DNA from: Sterolibacterium sp.
GTDB taxonomy: Bacteria > Pseudomonadota > Gammaproteobacteria > Burkholderiales > Rhodocyclaceae
Length of the DNA stretch: 64,000 nucleotides
Assembly (NCBI GenBank): GCA_018061005.1
Contig: JAGOVA010000002.1
Span: forward strand, 90,885 to 154,884
Direction: 5' to 3'
A program made the translations under genes and the position numbers. The notes beneath the pieces were generated by a model. The model worked only from the letters and a program-made list of their open reading frames with translations. It did not search any database and was not told where the DNA came from. This document shows positions 16,275-25,671 of this stretch, one piece after another (the stretch's first letter is position 1; each line of letters starts with the position of its first letter).

Positions 16275-17447
16275 ATGAAATGGACACGCGAACTTAACCA
16301 GACTTGGCGCATTTTCGCCATTTTCCTGCTGGTCACCTACGCCGCCGCCTGTACCCACATGCCTTCAGGCGAAAAGGCCTTCAAGACCTTTGAGAGCTGT
16401 TTCGCAGCCAATCTGGGGCTGGCCACGGTGGGCGGCATCGGCGCGGGCATCCTGGCAACCCAGCTCGCCGGTAACGTCACGGGCAGTCATTCAGCCGCAC
16501 GCAATATCGGGGCGACGGCCGGTGTCGCTGTCGGGGTCATGATCGCCATGAAGGCCTGGAAAAACTGTGCAGCGGTCTATAACAAATCCGAGGCCATCGC
16601 GCCGCCGACACCCGCAGCGCGCCCGACCTCCGCCAATGCCGCACAAACCCCGAACCTGACGCTGGACAGCCTCAAGGTGCGTGTCGAAAAAACAGAAAAT
16701 GACCCGCCGCAACCCGAGTTCGGCCTCAGCTTCATGGCCGCCAGTGCTGCCGCCAAAGACATCAAGGCCAAATTCCGCCACAAGGTTGAAATCGTCCGCT
16801 TCAAGGCCACCGATGACAACCGGATGATCCTGACCGACAGCAGCGGCAACCCCATGCACGACAGCGCCGGCAAGGAAATCCCGCTCGAAGCAGCGGCGCG
16901 TATGCCACGCAACCAGCTGGCCTGGGTACCAATTGCTGAAGACGGCAAGGATGATTACGTCGAGGATGTCGTCATCCAGCAAGGACAAAACGCCAGCTAT
17001 CGTCACAAGCTGCAAGTGCCGCCGCGCGCCCAGCTGCCGCTGCCGCTGCCGGTGCCGATGCGGTACACGCTGAGCGTTGAAGCCGACAACATGACAGCTA
17101 CCCGCAGTGTGGATTTTTCCATCCTCAGCACGGCGGAGCGTCCGAAACTGTATGCCGCTTCGGGCGCCAATGCCGCCAGTTCCGCAAACTCTCCCGTGAC
17201 GCGCAGCCTCAAAAGCAGTACCCCGGCCGCACCCGCTTCGGGCAGCACAACCAGCCGCAGGGTGACGCTGTATAGCGACACCACCGGCCAGCGCAAACCG
17301 GTGGGCTCCCTCAACAAAGGCGTTGCCGTTCGTGTCGAAGAACGCACCACCGCCATCGTCAACAACAAACCCGCCGAATGGGTGAAGGTGAATAGCGACA
17401 GTGGCAGCGGCTGGCTGCCTGCGGCCTTCCTCTCTGGCGCGAACTGA
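16275..17447 (+). CDS. lipoprotein with glycine-zipper-like segment and SH3b domain
   Basis: 390 aa. A signal of about 25 residues ends at a lipobox (TYAAAC), so it is probably membrane-anchored and periplasmic. Residues 45-95 alternate Gly/Ala in a hydrophobic stretch (GLATVGGIGAGILATQLAG), like glycine-zipper or 2TM segments. The middle is a beta-rich domain of unknown type. The last 70 residues (VTLYSDTTGQRKPVGSLNKG... WVKVNSDSGSGWLPAAFL) form an SH3b-like domain. Its stop is one base before the start of the caspase-like gene, so the two products probably work together. Function is not known. Confidence 0.75.
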   Translation: MKWTRELNQTWRIFAIFLLVTYAAACTHMPSGEKAFKTFESCFAANLGLATVGGIGAGILATQLAGNVTGSHSAARNIGATAGVAVGVMIAMKAWKNCAAVYNKSEAIAPPTPAARPTSANAAQTPNLTLDSLKVRVEKTENDPPQPEFGLSFMAASAAAKDIKAKFRHKVEIVRFKATDDNRMILTDSSGNPMHDSAGKEIPLEAAARMPRNQLAWVPIAEDGKDDYVEDVVIQQGQNASYRHKLQVPPRAQLPLPLPVPMRYTLSVEADNMTATRSVDFSILSTAERPKLYAASGANAASSANSPVTRSLKSSTPAAPASGSTTSRRVTLYSDTTGQRKPVGSLNKGVAVRVEERTTAIVNNKPAEWVKVNSDSGSGWLPAAFLSGAN

Positions 17448-17448
17448 C

Positions 17449-18723
17449 ATGATTCCCCGTCGCACTCAGGCAGGTCATCTTGCACTGCTGACCACCGCCA
17501 CCGTGGGGCTACTGGCCTTCACACTGCCTAGCCATGCGGCGGAAGACCCGGTCACCACCACTGAAATCAACGAGATTCGCACGGCCTTCAAAGATATCGG
17601 CTTGCGTCAGGCGAATGTCGAACTGGGCGGCGATGGCCGGGTGAGCCTGGTGGGTGAATATGAAAACCGCGATGAAGTCGAAACCGCCTTCTCAGCCGCT
17701 CGTGCCGTGGTCGGGCTACGTCGAGTCGCACCGACCACCCCCAGCAACATCAAGTATCGGCTCAAGGGCTTCGACAATGCTTTCTCGTCGACCATCGCCC
17801 GCATGATGCAAAAACCGGCAGCCGCACCTTCGCAGCAACCTGCGCAGCCAACTGCGGCGCAGACTGTCACCGCCCCGCCACCCCGCAGCGGCCCGCAGAA
17901 TTTTGGTCTGGTGATCGGTGTCGGCAAGTTCAAATACCTGCCCGCAGACAAGGCACTGGAAGGCGCCGAGAAAGATGCGACCGGCGTATACAACCTGCTC
18001 ATCTCGCCCGAAGGCGGGTTGCCGCGTGACCACGTGCGTCTGCTGACGCAGGAGCAGGCCACCTCGACCGCCATCAAGGCCGCCATGCAGGAGGTGCTGA
18101 ACAAAACCCAGTCCGGCGATACCGTGGTTTTCTTCATCGCCAGCCACGGCCTGCCCAATGCCATGAACAAGTTCGACGTCATCCTCTATGACACCGAATT
18201 CCCACGCAAGAAAGCGGGCAAAGATGGCTTCGAGTTTGTCGTCACCAACCGCGCGACAGCCTTGAGCGATGACGAGTTCCAGAAATTCATCTCGCAACTG
18301 ACGCTCAAGAACGTGCGTACCGTGATTGTGCTCGACACCTGCTACAGCGGCAAAACCTTTGCGGCGGTACCCGGTTTCCTGTCGACGCGCACCCGTTCGC
18401 TGGTTGTTCGCAAGAAAGAGGCCGCCTACACCACGTCCATGCCGCAAGAAGCCATGAGCGATCTGGCTCAGCAGGCCAAAGACCTCAAGACTTCACGAAT
18501 CGTCATCGTCTCTGCCTCTGAAGATGAAGAGTCGCTGGAAGCGCCCGAACTGGGCGGCGGCGCGTTCACCCAGTCCTACATCAAGCTGCTGCGCCAGATC
18601 CACGATTACGCCGATGCTTTCGACAAGGCCAAGCCGACCGTCATCCGCTTTGCCCGTACTGTCGGCCGCTCACAGACCCCGCGTATGCTGGTGGTGCCCG
18701 AAGAAGCCGTCACCAAGATGTAA
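17449..18723 (+). CDS. exported caspase-like (peptidase C14) protein
   Basis: 424 aa from ATG 17449. A signal peptide ends near LPSHAAEDP. Residues 30-110 look like a BON-type domain (VELGGDGRVSLVGEYENRD), followed by a Pro/Gln/Ala linker. Residues 145-400 are a caspase fold: FGLVIGVGKFKYLP, then VVFFIASHG with catalytic His233 and VIVLDTCYSG with catalytic Cys298, and IVIVSASEDEES. The dyad is intact, so it should be an active cysteine peptidase of the bacterial caspase-like (orthocaspase) group; most such proteins cleave after Arg or Lys. Export to the periplasm is the odd point. It sits between the lipoprotein gene (1-base gap) and the DUF349 gene (2-base gap). Confidence 0.88.
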   Translation: MIPRRTQAGHLALLTTATVGLLAFTLPSHAAEDPVTTTEINEIRTAFKDIGLRQANVELGGDGRVSLVGEYENRDEVETAFSAARAVVGLRRVAPTTPSNIKYRLKGFDNAFSSTIARMMQKPAAAPSQQPAQPTAAQTVTAPPPRSGPQNFGLVIGVGKFKYLPADKALEGAEKDATGVYNLLISPEGGLPRDHVRLLTQEQATSTAIKAAMQEVLNKTQSGDTVVFFIASHGLPNAMNKFDVILYDTEFPRKKAGKDGFEFVVTNRATALSDDEFQKFISQLTLKNVRTVIVLDTCYSGKTFAAVPGFLSTRTRSLVVRKKEAAYTTSMPQEAMSDLAQQAKDLKTSRIVIVSASEDEESLEAPELGGGAFTQSYIKLLRQIHDYADAFDKAKPTVIRFARTVGRSQTPRMLVVPEEAVTKM

Positions 18724-18725
18724 TC

Positions 18726-21134
18726 ATGTTCAGTCGGTTGTTCAAAAGAAAATCCGCCACGCCGGAAGTCGCTTCCTCGCCCGCAGCCACGCCGCTGGCC
18801 ACAACCTCGCCAGACTGGCCCGCGCAACTGGCCGCCGCGCGTGGCCATGACGACGCACTGCTGGCAATCTCCCGCAGCATCGCACCCCATGCCATCCGGC
18901 TGGCAGCCGTGCAGGCATTGGCGGGGACGGCAGCGCTGCGCGTCGCCGAACAGGCATTTCACAACCGCGACAAAACATTGCATCGCGCTGCACAGCAGAA
19001 GCTTGACACACAAGCCCGGCAGCAGGCCACGCACGCAGCGGCGCACCGTCTGCTGGAAACGGCTCGGCAGTGGGTGCAGGATGCCAAAACCGCCTCCGAA
19101 TCTGCATCCACATCTGAATCCGCAACCAAAGTTCGCCCCCTCCCCGCCGCCAATCATCTGGTCGAACTCGATCAGGCCTGGCGCGCACTGGATGACACAC
19201 TGCTCGACGACACGCAACGCAGCGAGTTTGCATTGCATCAGCAAACCCTGTCTCGCCTGATGCGCGAACATGCTGAACAACAGCGTGACGAGCAGCGCGA
19301 CAAACAACGTCAGCAGGCCGCTTTGGCGGTGGCACAGGCCGAACAGGAAACCGCTGCCCGCGCAACCGCCGCAGCTGCCGCCCTTGAACAGCAGCAGCTG
19401 GAGCTGGCCCGGCAGAATACCGACCAGCAGGCGCAAGCCACGGCGCGCCTGCAGGCGCAACAAATCCGCACGCAACTGGAATACACCCTGAACGCCCTCG
19501 AAGCCGCGCTGCTCAGCGGCCAGCTCACCGAAACCCCCGCACAACTAGCCTTGCTGCGCGAGCTGGCCACCGGCATGAAAGCGTCCCCAGCCGGCTCCCC
19601 ACTGCACCAGCGCATCCAGGCCATCGAAGGCGAATATGCCCGCCTCAAAGGCTGGCAACACTGGGGCGGCGAGCAGGCGCGTCTGAACCTGGTCGAAGCC
19701 GCCGAACAACTTGTTGCACAACTCGCCCAACAACTCACCGCAACCCGCCACACCCCCGCTTCGATCAAACAACACACCCACGCCATCGAGCAACTGCGCG
19801 CCCGCTGGAAAGCACTCGACACGACAACCCACGGCGCGCAGTCCGCACTCTGGAAACGCTTCGATGCCGCGCTCACACTCGCCTGGCAACCGGTTGCCGA
19901 GCAACGGCAGCAACTCGCCACGGCGCGCGAACAAAACCTGCAGGCACGACAAAACCTGCTCAGCGAACTGGCAGCCTGCCCACGTCCTCCAGCAGAAGCC
20001 GCCACGGCTCACGCCGCCGACTGGCGCGCGCTCATACAAGCACTGGAACACTTTCACAGCACATGGCGCAAGCTCGGTCCACTCGAACACACCATTCCAA
20101 AACAGGCGCAAGATGCCCTGCAAACCCGGCTATCCAGCACACTCGCCGCACTCGAAGCCCCGCTACACAACGCACGACTAACCGCCCGCCAACAACGCCT
20201 TCAGCTCATCGAACAGGCACGCCAGCTGCAAACGGCCGCCAGCGACCGTGATCTCGTCACCCGGGTACGCGCCCTGCAAACCGAATGGCAAAGCCACGCC
20301 CAAGCACTACCGCTCGCGCGCAAGGACGAACAAGGCCTCTGGACAGAATTCAAGGCCGCCACCGACGCACTTTTTCAAGAGCGCACCCGCGCCCGGCAGG
20401 CGCATGACAGCGCACGCGCCGCCGAAGCAGCCACACGCGTCACCCTGCTCGACCAGATGACCGCGCTGAGCAACAACACACCATACGCACCGCACGAATC
20501 AAACGAATCAAACGAGCCACACCAACAACCCACGCCAAAAACACTCGCCCTTGAGATCGCCCGCCTCGAACAGCAATGGCGTGCCAGCCGCTCATCCACC
20601 AAAAACCGCGACGACCCGCTCGACACCGCCTTCCGCGCCGCGCGCCAGCAGGCACTACAGCATGTCGAGCAACGCCGTCGGCAGCTCTGGCAAACCGCAC
20701 GCACCGCCCTGCTGGCCTCGGTGCAGCACTGCGAACAAGCCGAAAACCACATGTCTCACGCCCACACCACCGCCGAACAGATAGCAACCCTGCCTGCCCT
20801 CATCCCCGCCCTCTGGCGCAAAGCCTTGCAGGCGCGCTGCACCACACGAACATCCGACGACCTCACGCTGGACACCACCTTGCTACGCCTCGAGTCCCTG
20901 CTTGAACTGGCCACCCCGCCTGAGTTTCAGGCGGCACGCCGGGTGCTCAAACTGCAGGACATGAAGCACGCCCTTGAAAGCCGCACCCCCATCGCGGCCG
21001 ACCACGTTCACGACCTGATGGCCACCGCACTGCGTCTGTCTGCGAACCACCCGCGTCAAAGCGCGCGGCTGCACCACATCCTCAACCACCTGCCGCATGA
21101 CGCTTTGGCCTCCCCGGCCTCCCCAGCCTCCTGA
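18726..21134 (+). CDS. DUF349-containing coiled-coil protein
   Basis: 802 aa, no signal peptide, strongly helical. Multiple DUF349 repeats show as (L/I)-x-x-x-W-(R/K)-x-(L/I)-(D/G): IEQLRARWKALD, ALEHFHSTWRKLGP, RALQTEWQSHAQ, LWKRFDAALTLAW. A Gln/Ala/Glu coiled coil covers residues 160-260. The protein is cytosolic by prediction. DUF349 proteins are common in beta- and gammaproteobacteria with no settled role. It starts 2 bases after the caspase-like gene, though the partners are exported, so a shared pathway is uncertain. Confidence 0.8.
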   Translation: MFSRLFKRKSATPEVASSPAATPLATTSPDWPAQLAAARGHDDALLAISRSIAPHAIRLAAVQALAGTAALRVAEQAFHNRDKTLHRAAQQKLDTQARQQATHAAAHRLLETARQWVQDAKTASESASTSESATKVRPLPAANHLVELDQAWRALDDTLLDDTQRSEFALHQQTLSRLMREHAEQQRDEQRDKQRQQAALAVAQAEQETAARATAAAAALEQQQLELARQNTDQQAQATARLQAQQIRTQLEYTLNALEAALLSGQLTETPAQLALLRELATGMKASPAGSPLHQRIQAIEGEYARLKGWQHWGGEQARLNLVEAAEQLVAQLAQQLTATRHTPASIKQHTHAIEQLRARWKALDTTTHGAQSALWKRFDAALTLAWQPVAEQRQQLATAREQNLQARQNLLSELAACPRPPAEAATAHAADWRALIQALEHFHSTWRKLGPLEHTIPKQAQDALQTRLSSTLAALEAPLHNARLTARQQRLQLIEQARQLQTAASDRDLVTRVRALQTEWQSHAQALPLARKDEQGLWTEFKAATDALFQERTRARQAHDSARAAEAATRVTLLDQMTALSNNTPYAPHESNESNEPHQQPTPKTLALEIARLEQQWRASRSSTKNRDDPLDTAFRAARQQALQHVEQRRRQLWQTARTALLASVQHCEQAENHMSHAHTTAEQIATLPALIPALWRKALQARCTTRTSDDLTLDTTLLRLESLLELATPPEFQAARRVLKLQDMKHALESRTPIAADHVHDLMATALRLSANHPRQSARLHHILNHLPHDALASPASPAS

Positions 21135-21151
21135 TTCTGGAACGACCCACC

Positions 21152-21580
21152 ATGCCCCGCATCAAGATCGAGCTACCCGAACACTTCCCCTTCAGCACCG
21201 AACTGGTCATTTACCAAAGCCACATCAACTACGGCGGCCACCTCGACAACGCCCAGTTGCTCACCCTCGTTTCCGAAGCCCGCTCGCGCTATTTCCAGTC
21301 CATGGATTATCACGAAGGCGATGTCGACGGCGTGGGGATCATCCTCGCCGATGCCGCCGTGCAATATCGCTCCGAAGCCTTTCAGGGCGAAACCCTGGTG
21401 ATCCACATGACCGCCAACGATTTCAGCAAAAATGGTTGCGATCTGGTCTGGCGCATGGATGAAAAAACCACGGGACGCGAAGTGGCACGCGGCAAGGCCG
21501 GCATCGTATTCATGGATTACAGCGAACGCAAAATCGCCCCCGTGCCGGCAGCCTTCCATCAGCGTGCCAGCTCCCGATAA
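21152..21580 (+). CDS. 4HBT hotdog acyl-CoA thioesterase
   Basis: 142 aa. [20 protein letters not shown] carries the 4HBT pattern with the catalytic-loop position (the usual YxxHx(D/N)xxGHxxN is here modified to [11 protein letters not shown]), followed by [11 protein letters not shown] and the beta strands [15 protein letters not shown]. This fits FadM/YbgC-like cytosolic thioesterases, substrate unknown. It starts 17 bases after the DUF349 gene and precedes rpiA by 34 bases, so readthrough is likely. Confidence 0.78.
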   Translation: MPRIKIELPEHFPFSTELVIYQSHINYGGHLDNAQLLTLVSEARSRYFQSMDYHEGDVDGVGIILADAAVQYRSEAFQGETLVIHMTANDFSKNGCDLVWRMDEKTTGREVARGKAGIVFMDYSERKIAPVPAAFHQRASSR

Positions 21581-21614
21581 AATCCGGCTTTTCCGCTCCT
21601 GCAAGCATCCCTTC

Positions 21615-22307
21615 ATGAACCAGAACGAACTCAAACAAGCCGTCGCCCGCGCCGCAAAAGATTACATCCTCACCCATCTGCCCGAAGGCGCGATACTGGG
21701 CGTGGGCACCGGCTCCACCGCCAACTGCTTCATCGATGAAATCGCCGCAATCAAGGAGCATATCCGTATCGGTGGCTGTGTGGCCAGCTCCGAAGCCACA
21801 CGGCAACGCCTCGAAAGCCACGGCCTGCGCGTGCTGGAACTCAACGATGTCGTTGCAAAAGGCCTATCCATGCCGATCTACGTCGATGGCGCGGATGAAA
21901 TCGATGCCAGCCTTGCCATGATCAAGGGCGGCGGCGGCGCGCTGACCCGCGAAAAAATCGTGGCGGCGGTGGCCGATACCTTTGTCTGCGTCTGCGACCA
22001 GAGCAAACGCGTCGACACCCTCGGCAAATTCCCGCTGCCCATCGAGGTCATCCCCATGGCACGCGAACAGGTACGCCGCGAACTCGCCCACCTCACCGGC
22101 GGCGAACCGCGCCTGCGTGAAGGTTTCATCACCGACAACGGTAACGTGATCCTCGACGTGCATGGCCTGTCGATCACGCAACCCACCGAACTGGAAGCCC
22201 GCATCAACGCCATCGTCGGCGTCGTCGCCAACGGCCTGTTCGCCCAGCGCGGCGCGGATGTGCTGCTACTGGCGGGTGCGGATGGCATTCAGACACATCA
22301 TCGCTAA
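21615..22307 (+). CDS. rpiA: RpiA, ribose-5-phosphate isomerase A
   Basis: 230 aa from ATG 21615. Motifs of RpiA are all there: [14 protein letters not shown] near residue 30 (phosphate loop), [31 protein letters not shown] with the catalytic Asp pair, [10 protein letters not shown] with catalytic Glu, and [19 protein letters not shown]. It interconverts ribose-5-phosphate and ribulose-5-phosphate in the pentose phosphate pathway. A strong terminator follows 21 bases after the stop. Confidence 0.98.
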   Translation: MNQNELKQAVARAAKDYILTHLPEGAILGVGTGSTANCFIDEIAAIKEHIRIGGCVASSEATRQRLESHGLRVLELNDVVAKGLSMPIYVDGADEIDASLAMIKGGGGALTREKIVAAVADTFVCVCDQSKRVDTLGKFPLPIEVIPMAREQVRRELAHLTGGEPRLREGFITDNGNVILDVHGLSITQPTELEARINAIVGVVANGLFAQRGADVLLLAGADGIQTHHR

Positions 22308-22328
22308 ATCAGCCATGCGCCACAAAAG

Positions 22329-22368
22329 GCAAGGGGTGCAGATGTCATCTGCACCCCTTGCTCATTTT
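22329..22368 (+). terminator. rho-independent terminator after rpiA
   Basis: A perfect inverted repeat with 16-bp arms (GCAAGGGGTGCAGATG and its complement) around a single central T, followed by TCATTTTTA. It separates rpiA from the convergent yggX. Confidence 0.9.
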
Positions 22369-22426
22369 TACGCAAGCAACGGTAAAACCATCGCTTGCGC
22401 TGGCTCCTTACATTGACTCCTGACGC

Positions 22427-22696
22427 TTACTTCGGCGCGACAAACCCCGTCACCTGATCGGCACCGCTGCCAAAGAAATGCTTGTGCATCTGCTCGGCCA
22501 GATATTTGCGGGCATTTGGATCCGTCATGCTGAGGCGGTTTTCGTTGATGAGCATGGTTTGCAGCTTGACCCATTGCTGCCAGGCTTCTTTCGAAACGCT
22601 GTCAAACAGTTGCTTGCCCATTTCGCCCGGGACGGGAGGGAAATCCAGACCTTCGGCCTCGCGGCCGAGTTTGATGCAATTCACCATGCGTGCCAT
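22427..22696 (-). CDS. yggX: YggX, probable Fe(II)-trafficking / oxidative damage protection protein
   Basis: 89 aa from ATG 22696, full family length. [20 protein letters not shown] gives the conserved Cys7 and the K-(L)-G-x-EAEGLD(F/R)-P-P-P-G motif; further on come [20 protein letters not shown] and [12 protein letters not shown]. YggX is cytosolic and has been linked to protection of Fe-S clusters and to iron handling. It lies 60 bases downstream of argA on the same strand and may be cotranscribed. Confidence 0.95.
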   Translation of the reverse strand: MARMVNCIKLGREAEGLDFPPVPGEMGKQLFDSVSKEAWQQWVKLQTMLINENRLSMTDPNARKYLAEQMHKHFFGSGADQVTGFVAPK

Positions 22697-22756
22697 GGGG
22701 GTTCCTTTCCAAAAAACAGGGGGAAATTCTAACGCGAGAACGCGCTGCAAAACCGC

Positions 22757-24109
22757 TTACAGGCTTTTGATAAATACCTTGGAACGCCGCTGGTAGTTAT
22801 ACAACTCACGCTTGGCTTCGGGTAGTGCCGTGACTTCGCCGGGCACGAAACCGCGTTCGATGAACCAGTGCGAAGTGCGCGTGGTCAACACAAACAGTTT
22901 TTTCAGCTTGAGTTTTTTCGCACGCGCCTCGATGTGCTTGCACAACTGTTCGCCATAGCCATAGCCGCGATATTCGCCCATCACCGCCAGACAGGCGAGT
23001 TCGCCTGCGCGCTCGCCCTTGCGCTCGCTGCTGAACGGATACAGTGCCGCACAGCCGACGATGATGCCGTCATCTTCGAGCAATGAGAAGCGACCAATCT
23101 CCATCTCGATGCGCTCACGCCCCCGCTTGACCAGCGTGCCATCGGCCTCGAGCGGCGCAATCAAACCGAGGATGGCACCGACATCATCCACCGTAGCCTC
23201 GCGCAGGCTGACCAGCGTCGAACGAGTCATCACCGTGCCCACACCGGCGCGGGTGAAGAATTCCATCAGCATGGCACCGTCGGCATTGCGATCGAGAAAA
23301 TGAACGCGTCCCACGCCCGCACGGCAGGCGCGGATCGACTCGACCAGCACCCGCTCGACTTCCGCCGCCTGCGGAACATTGCGCGCCAGCAGGTCTTCAG
23401 CCTCCTTGATTGTCACGGCTTCGAGCAACTGGCCTTTCTTGTCGACCACGCCCGGGGCATCGCACAGAAAAATCAGCTTGTCGGCCTGCAATGCCACGGC
23501 CACGGCTTCGGCCACTTCTTCGACACCCAGATTGAAAATCTCACCGCTGGGCGACACCCCCAACGGTGAAATCAGCACCACATTCTGCTGATCGAGATCG
23601 GCGGAAATTTCTTCATCAATCACTTTGCGTACCGCACCCGTGTAAAGATGATCGACGCCATCGAGCACCCCCACCGGCTTGGCGGTGATGAAATTGCCGC
23701 CCGTCACCCGCATCCACGCACCCGCCATGGGCGTATTCGGCAGGCCTTGCGAGAGCAGCGCCTCGATTTCGATACGCGTCACGCCCATCGCACTTTTCAC
23801 ACATTCGAGCGCATCGGCATCGGTCACGCGCAAGCCTTGATGGAAAGTGGAGGTCAGGCCACGCCGCTGCATTTCCGCATCAATTTGCGGACGCGCGCCA
23901 TGCACCAGCACCAGCCGGATACCCAGACTCGCCAGCAGGTTGAAATCCTGCGCCAACGCCTGCGCCTTATCCGTACCCAGCACTTCGCCGCCAAAAGTAA
24001 TCACGAACGTGCGTCCACGAAAGGCGTGAATGTAAGGCGCTGCCTGCCGCACCCAGGCCACCAGCGCAGCGGTGCTGATCTGCCCCCCGGAAGTTTCAAC
24101 TGTACTCAT
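22757..24109 (-). CDS. argA: ArgA, amino-acid N-acetyltransferase
   Basis: 450 aa. The N-terminal 290 residues form an amino acid kinase-like domain (FVITFGGEVLG, LVLVHGARPQID, LISPLGVSPSGEIFNL, LIFLCDAPGVVDKKG) that in this family binds arginine for feedback control. The C-terminal 150 residues are a GNAT acetyltransferase (GCAALYPF, ELACLAVMGEYRGYGYGEQL with the CoA loop, FVLTTRTSHWFIERGF). It makes N-acetylglutamate, the first step of arginine synthesis. It starts just after the PPK2 gene ends, suggesting cotranscription. Confidence 0.97.
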   Translation of the reverse strand: MSTVETSGGQISTAALVAWVRQAAPYIHAFRGRTFVITFGGEVLGTDKAQALAQDFNLLASLGIRLVLVHGARPQIDAEMQRRGLTSTFHQGLRVTDADALECVKSAMGVTRIEIEALLSQGLPNTPMAGAWMRVTGGNFITAKPVGVLDGVDHLYTGAVRKVIDEEISADLDQQNVVLISPLGVSPSGEIFNLGVEEVAEAVAVALQADKLIFLCDAPGVVDKKGQLLEAVTIKEAEDLLARNVPQAAEVERVLVESIRACRAGVGRVHFLDRNADGAMLMEFFTRAGVGTVMTRSTLVSLREATVDDVGAILGLIAPLEADGTLVKRGRERIEMEIGRFSLLEDDGIIVGCAALYPFSSERKGERAGELACLAVMGEYRGYGYGEQLCKHIEARAKKLKLKKLFVLTTRTSHWFIERGFVPGEVTALPEAKRELYNYQRRSKVFIKSL

Positions 24110-24115
24110 GCCTGC

Positions 24116-25639
24116 TCATGCTCCCCGCTTGATCTTTTTTCCTTCAATTTTCTTCCCCTTGCCTTTCAAGGCAGCCTCCAGCCGCTCGCAGACGGTACGC
24201 AACACCTTGACCCGTGCATGATTCTTGTCATTCGCCTCGACCAGCGTCCACGGCGCACTGCCGGTGCTGGTACGTTCAACCATGTCACACACCGCTGCGT
24301 GATAGGCATCCCATTTCTCACGGTTGCGCCAGTCTTCTTGCGTAATCTTGAACTGTTTGAAGGCAATCTTCTCACGTTCCTTGAAGCGTTTGAGCTGCTC
24401 CTCGCGGCTGATCTGCAGCCAGAACTTGATGACAATCGCCCCCGCTTCCGACAGATCATGTTCGAAATCGTTGATTTCCGAATAAGCGCGCTGCCAGTCG
24501 GCCTCGTTACAAAAGCCTTCAACCCGCTCGACCAGCACCCGGCCATACCAGGAACGGTCAAAGATGGCTGCCCGCCCCTTCTTCGGGATATGCCGCCAGA
24601 ATCGCCACAGATAAGGCTGGGCGCGCTCTTCCTCGGTAGGTGCGGCAATCGGCACAATCTGGTAATCGCGCGCATCGAGTGCGGCGGCGATACGCCGGAT
24701 ACTGCCGCCCTTGCCCGCCGCGTCCGAACCTTCAAACACGCAAACCAGCGAACGCTGTTGAAAATGCGGATCGCGCACCAGCTCAGACAAGCGCCCCTGC
24801 CAGCGCGCCAGCTCATCCTCAAAGGCTTTCGCCGCCAGCTTTTTGGTCAGATCAAGCTGCGTCAGGACATCGATGCGATCCAGGTTGGGGCGCACGGGTG
24901 GCGTGACCGGTGTCACCTGGCGCGCGCCATCCGCCATATGTCGTTTGATTTCTTCCAGCAGAATATTGCCCACTGTCAGCGAGCGATAACGATCATCCGT
25001 ACCTTCAACCACAATCCACGGCGACCAGGGCGTGTTGGTCATACGCAGCACATGGCCGACCACTTCCTGCAACTGGTCATGCGTTTTCAGGCGATCCCAG
25101 TTCCATTGCGTCACCCGCCAGGCCGTGCGCGGGTCTTTCTCTAATGCTTTTAGCCGTTTCTTCTGCCCGTCTTTGGTCAGATGAAACCAGAACTTCAGCA
25201 CCAGTGCGCCTTCATTGACCAGCATGGCCTCAAACCGGTTGATCTCGTCGATGCGCTGATCGAGGGTCGCCTTGCTGCTCAAGCCATCGAGACGATCGTG
25301 GATCGGCCCGGAATACCAGGAACCGGCGAAGATGCCCAGCCGGCCTTTTGGCGGTAAAGCACGCCAGTAACGCCACATGAACGGGCGCGCGGCTTCCTCG
25401 TCGCTCGGTGCGGAAAACGCCAGCGTCGAGATATAGCGGGGATCCATCCACTCGTAAAGAATGTTGATGGTTTCACCCTTGCCCGCGCCATCCTGGCCGC
25501 TCACCAGCACCACCACCGGAAACTTCGCCTGCTCTTTCAACGCGTACTGTGCGTCCAGCAACGCAGCACGCAGTGCAGGCACGGCCTTGCGATAGGTTTC
25601 CTTGTCGATGGTGTGGCTCAGCTCGGCTGCTTCGAACAT
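24116..25639 (-). CDS. pap: tandem-domain PPK2, polyphosphate:AMP phosphotransferase
   Basis: 507 aa with two PPK2 domains in tandem. The first has Walker A VSGQDGAGKGETI and lid FMWRYWRALP; the second has FEGSDAAGKGGSI, YLWRFWRHIPKKGRAAIFDR and SWYGRVLVERVEGF. Two-domain class II PPK2 enzymes (PAP) convert AMP plus polyphosphate to ADP; usually the C-terminal domain is catalytic. An NAG kinase-type neighbour is absent; argA follows by 6 bases. Polyphosphate use would fit an organism that also stores PHA. Confidence 0.93.
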   Translation of the reverse strand: MFEAAELSHTIDKETYRKAVPALRAALLDAQYALKEQAKFPVVVLVSGQDGAGKGETINILYEWMDPRYISTLAFSAPSDEEAARPFMWRYWRALPPKGRLGIFAGSWYSGPIHDRLDGLSSKATLDQRIDEINRFEAMLVNEGALVLKFWFHLTKDGQKKRLKALEKDPRTAWRVTQWNWDRLKTHDQLQEVVGHVLRMTNTPWSPWIVVEGTDDRYRSLTVGNILLEEIKRHMADGARQVTPVTPPVRPNLDRIDVLTQLDLTKKLAAKAFEDELARWQGRLSELVRDPHFQQRSLVCVFEGSDAAGKGGSIRRIAAALDARDYQIVPIAAPTEEERAQPYLWRFWRHIPKKGRAAIFDRSWYGRVLVERVEGFCNEADWQRAYSEINDFEHDLSEAGAIVIKFWLQISREEQLKRFKEREKIAFKQFKITQEDWRNREKWDAYHAAVCDMVERTSTGSAPWTLVEANDKNHARVKVLRTVCERLEAALKGKGKKIEGKKIKRGA

Positions 25640-25671
25640 GCTCGTCCCCTCGAAAAATCAACAATCAACAA

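Noticed and set aside
17401-17448. Upstream start for the caspase-like gene inside the lipoprotein gene
   Set aside because: The frame is open there, but the signal peptide and the 1-base gap support ATG 17449.
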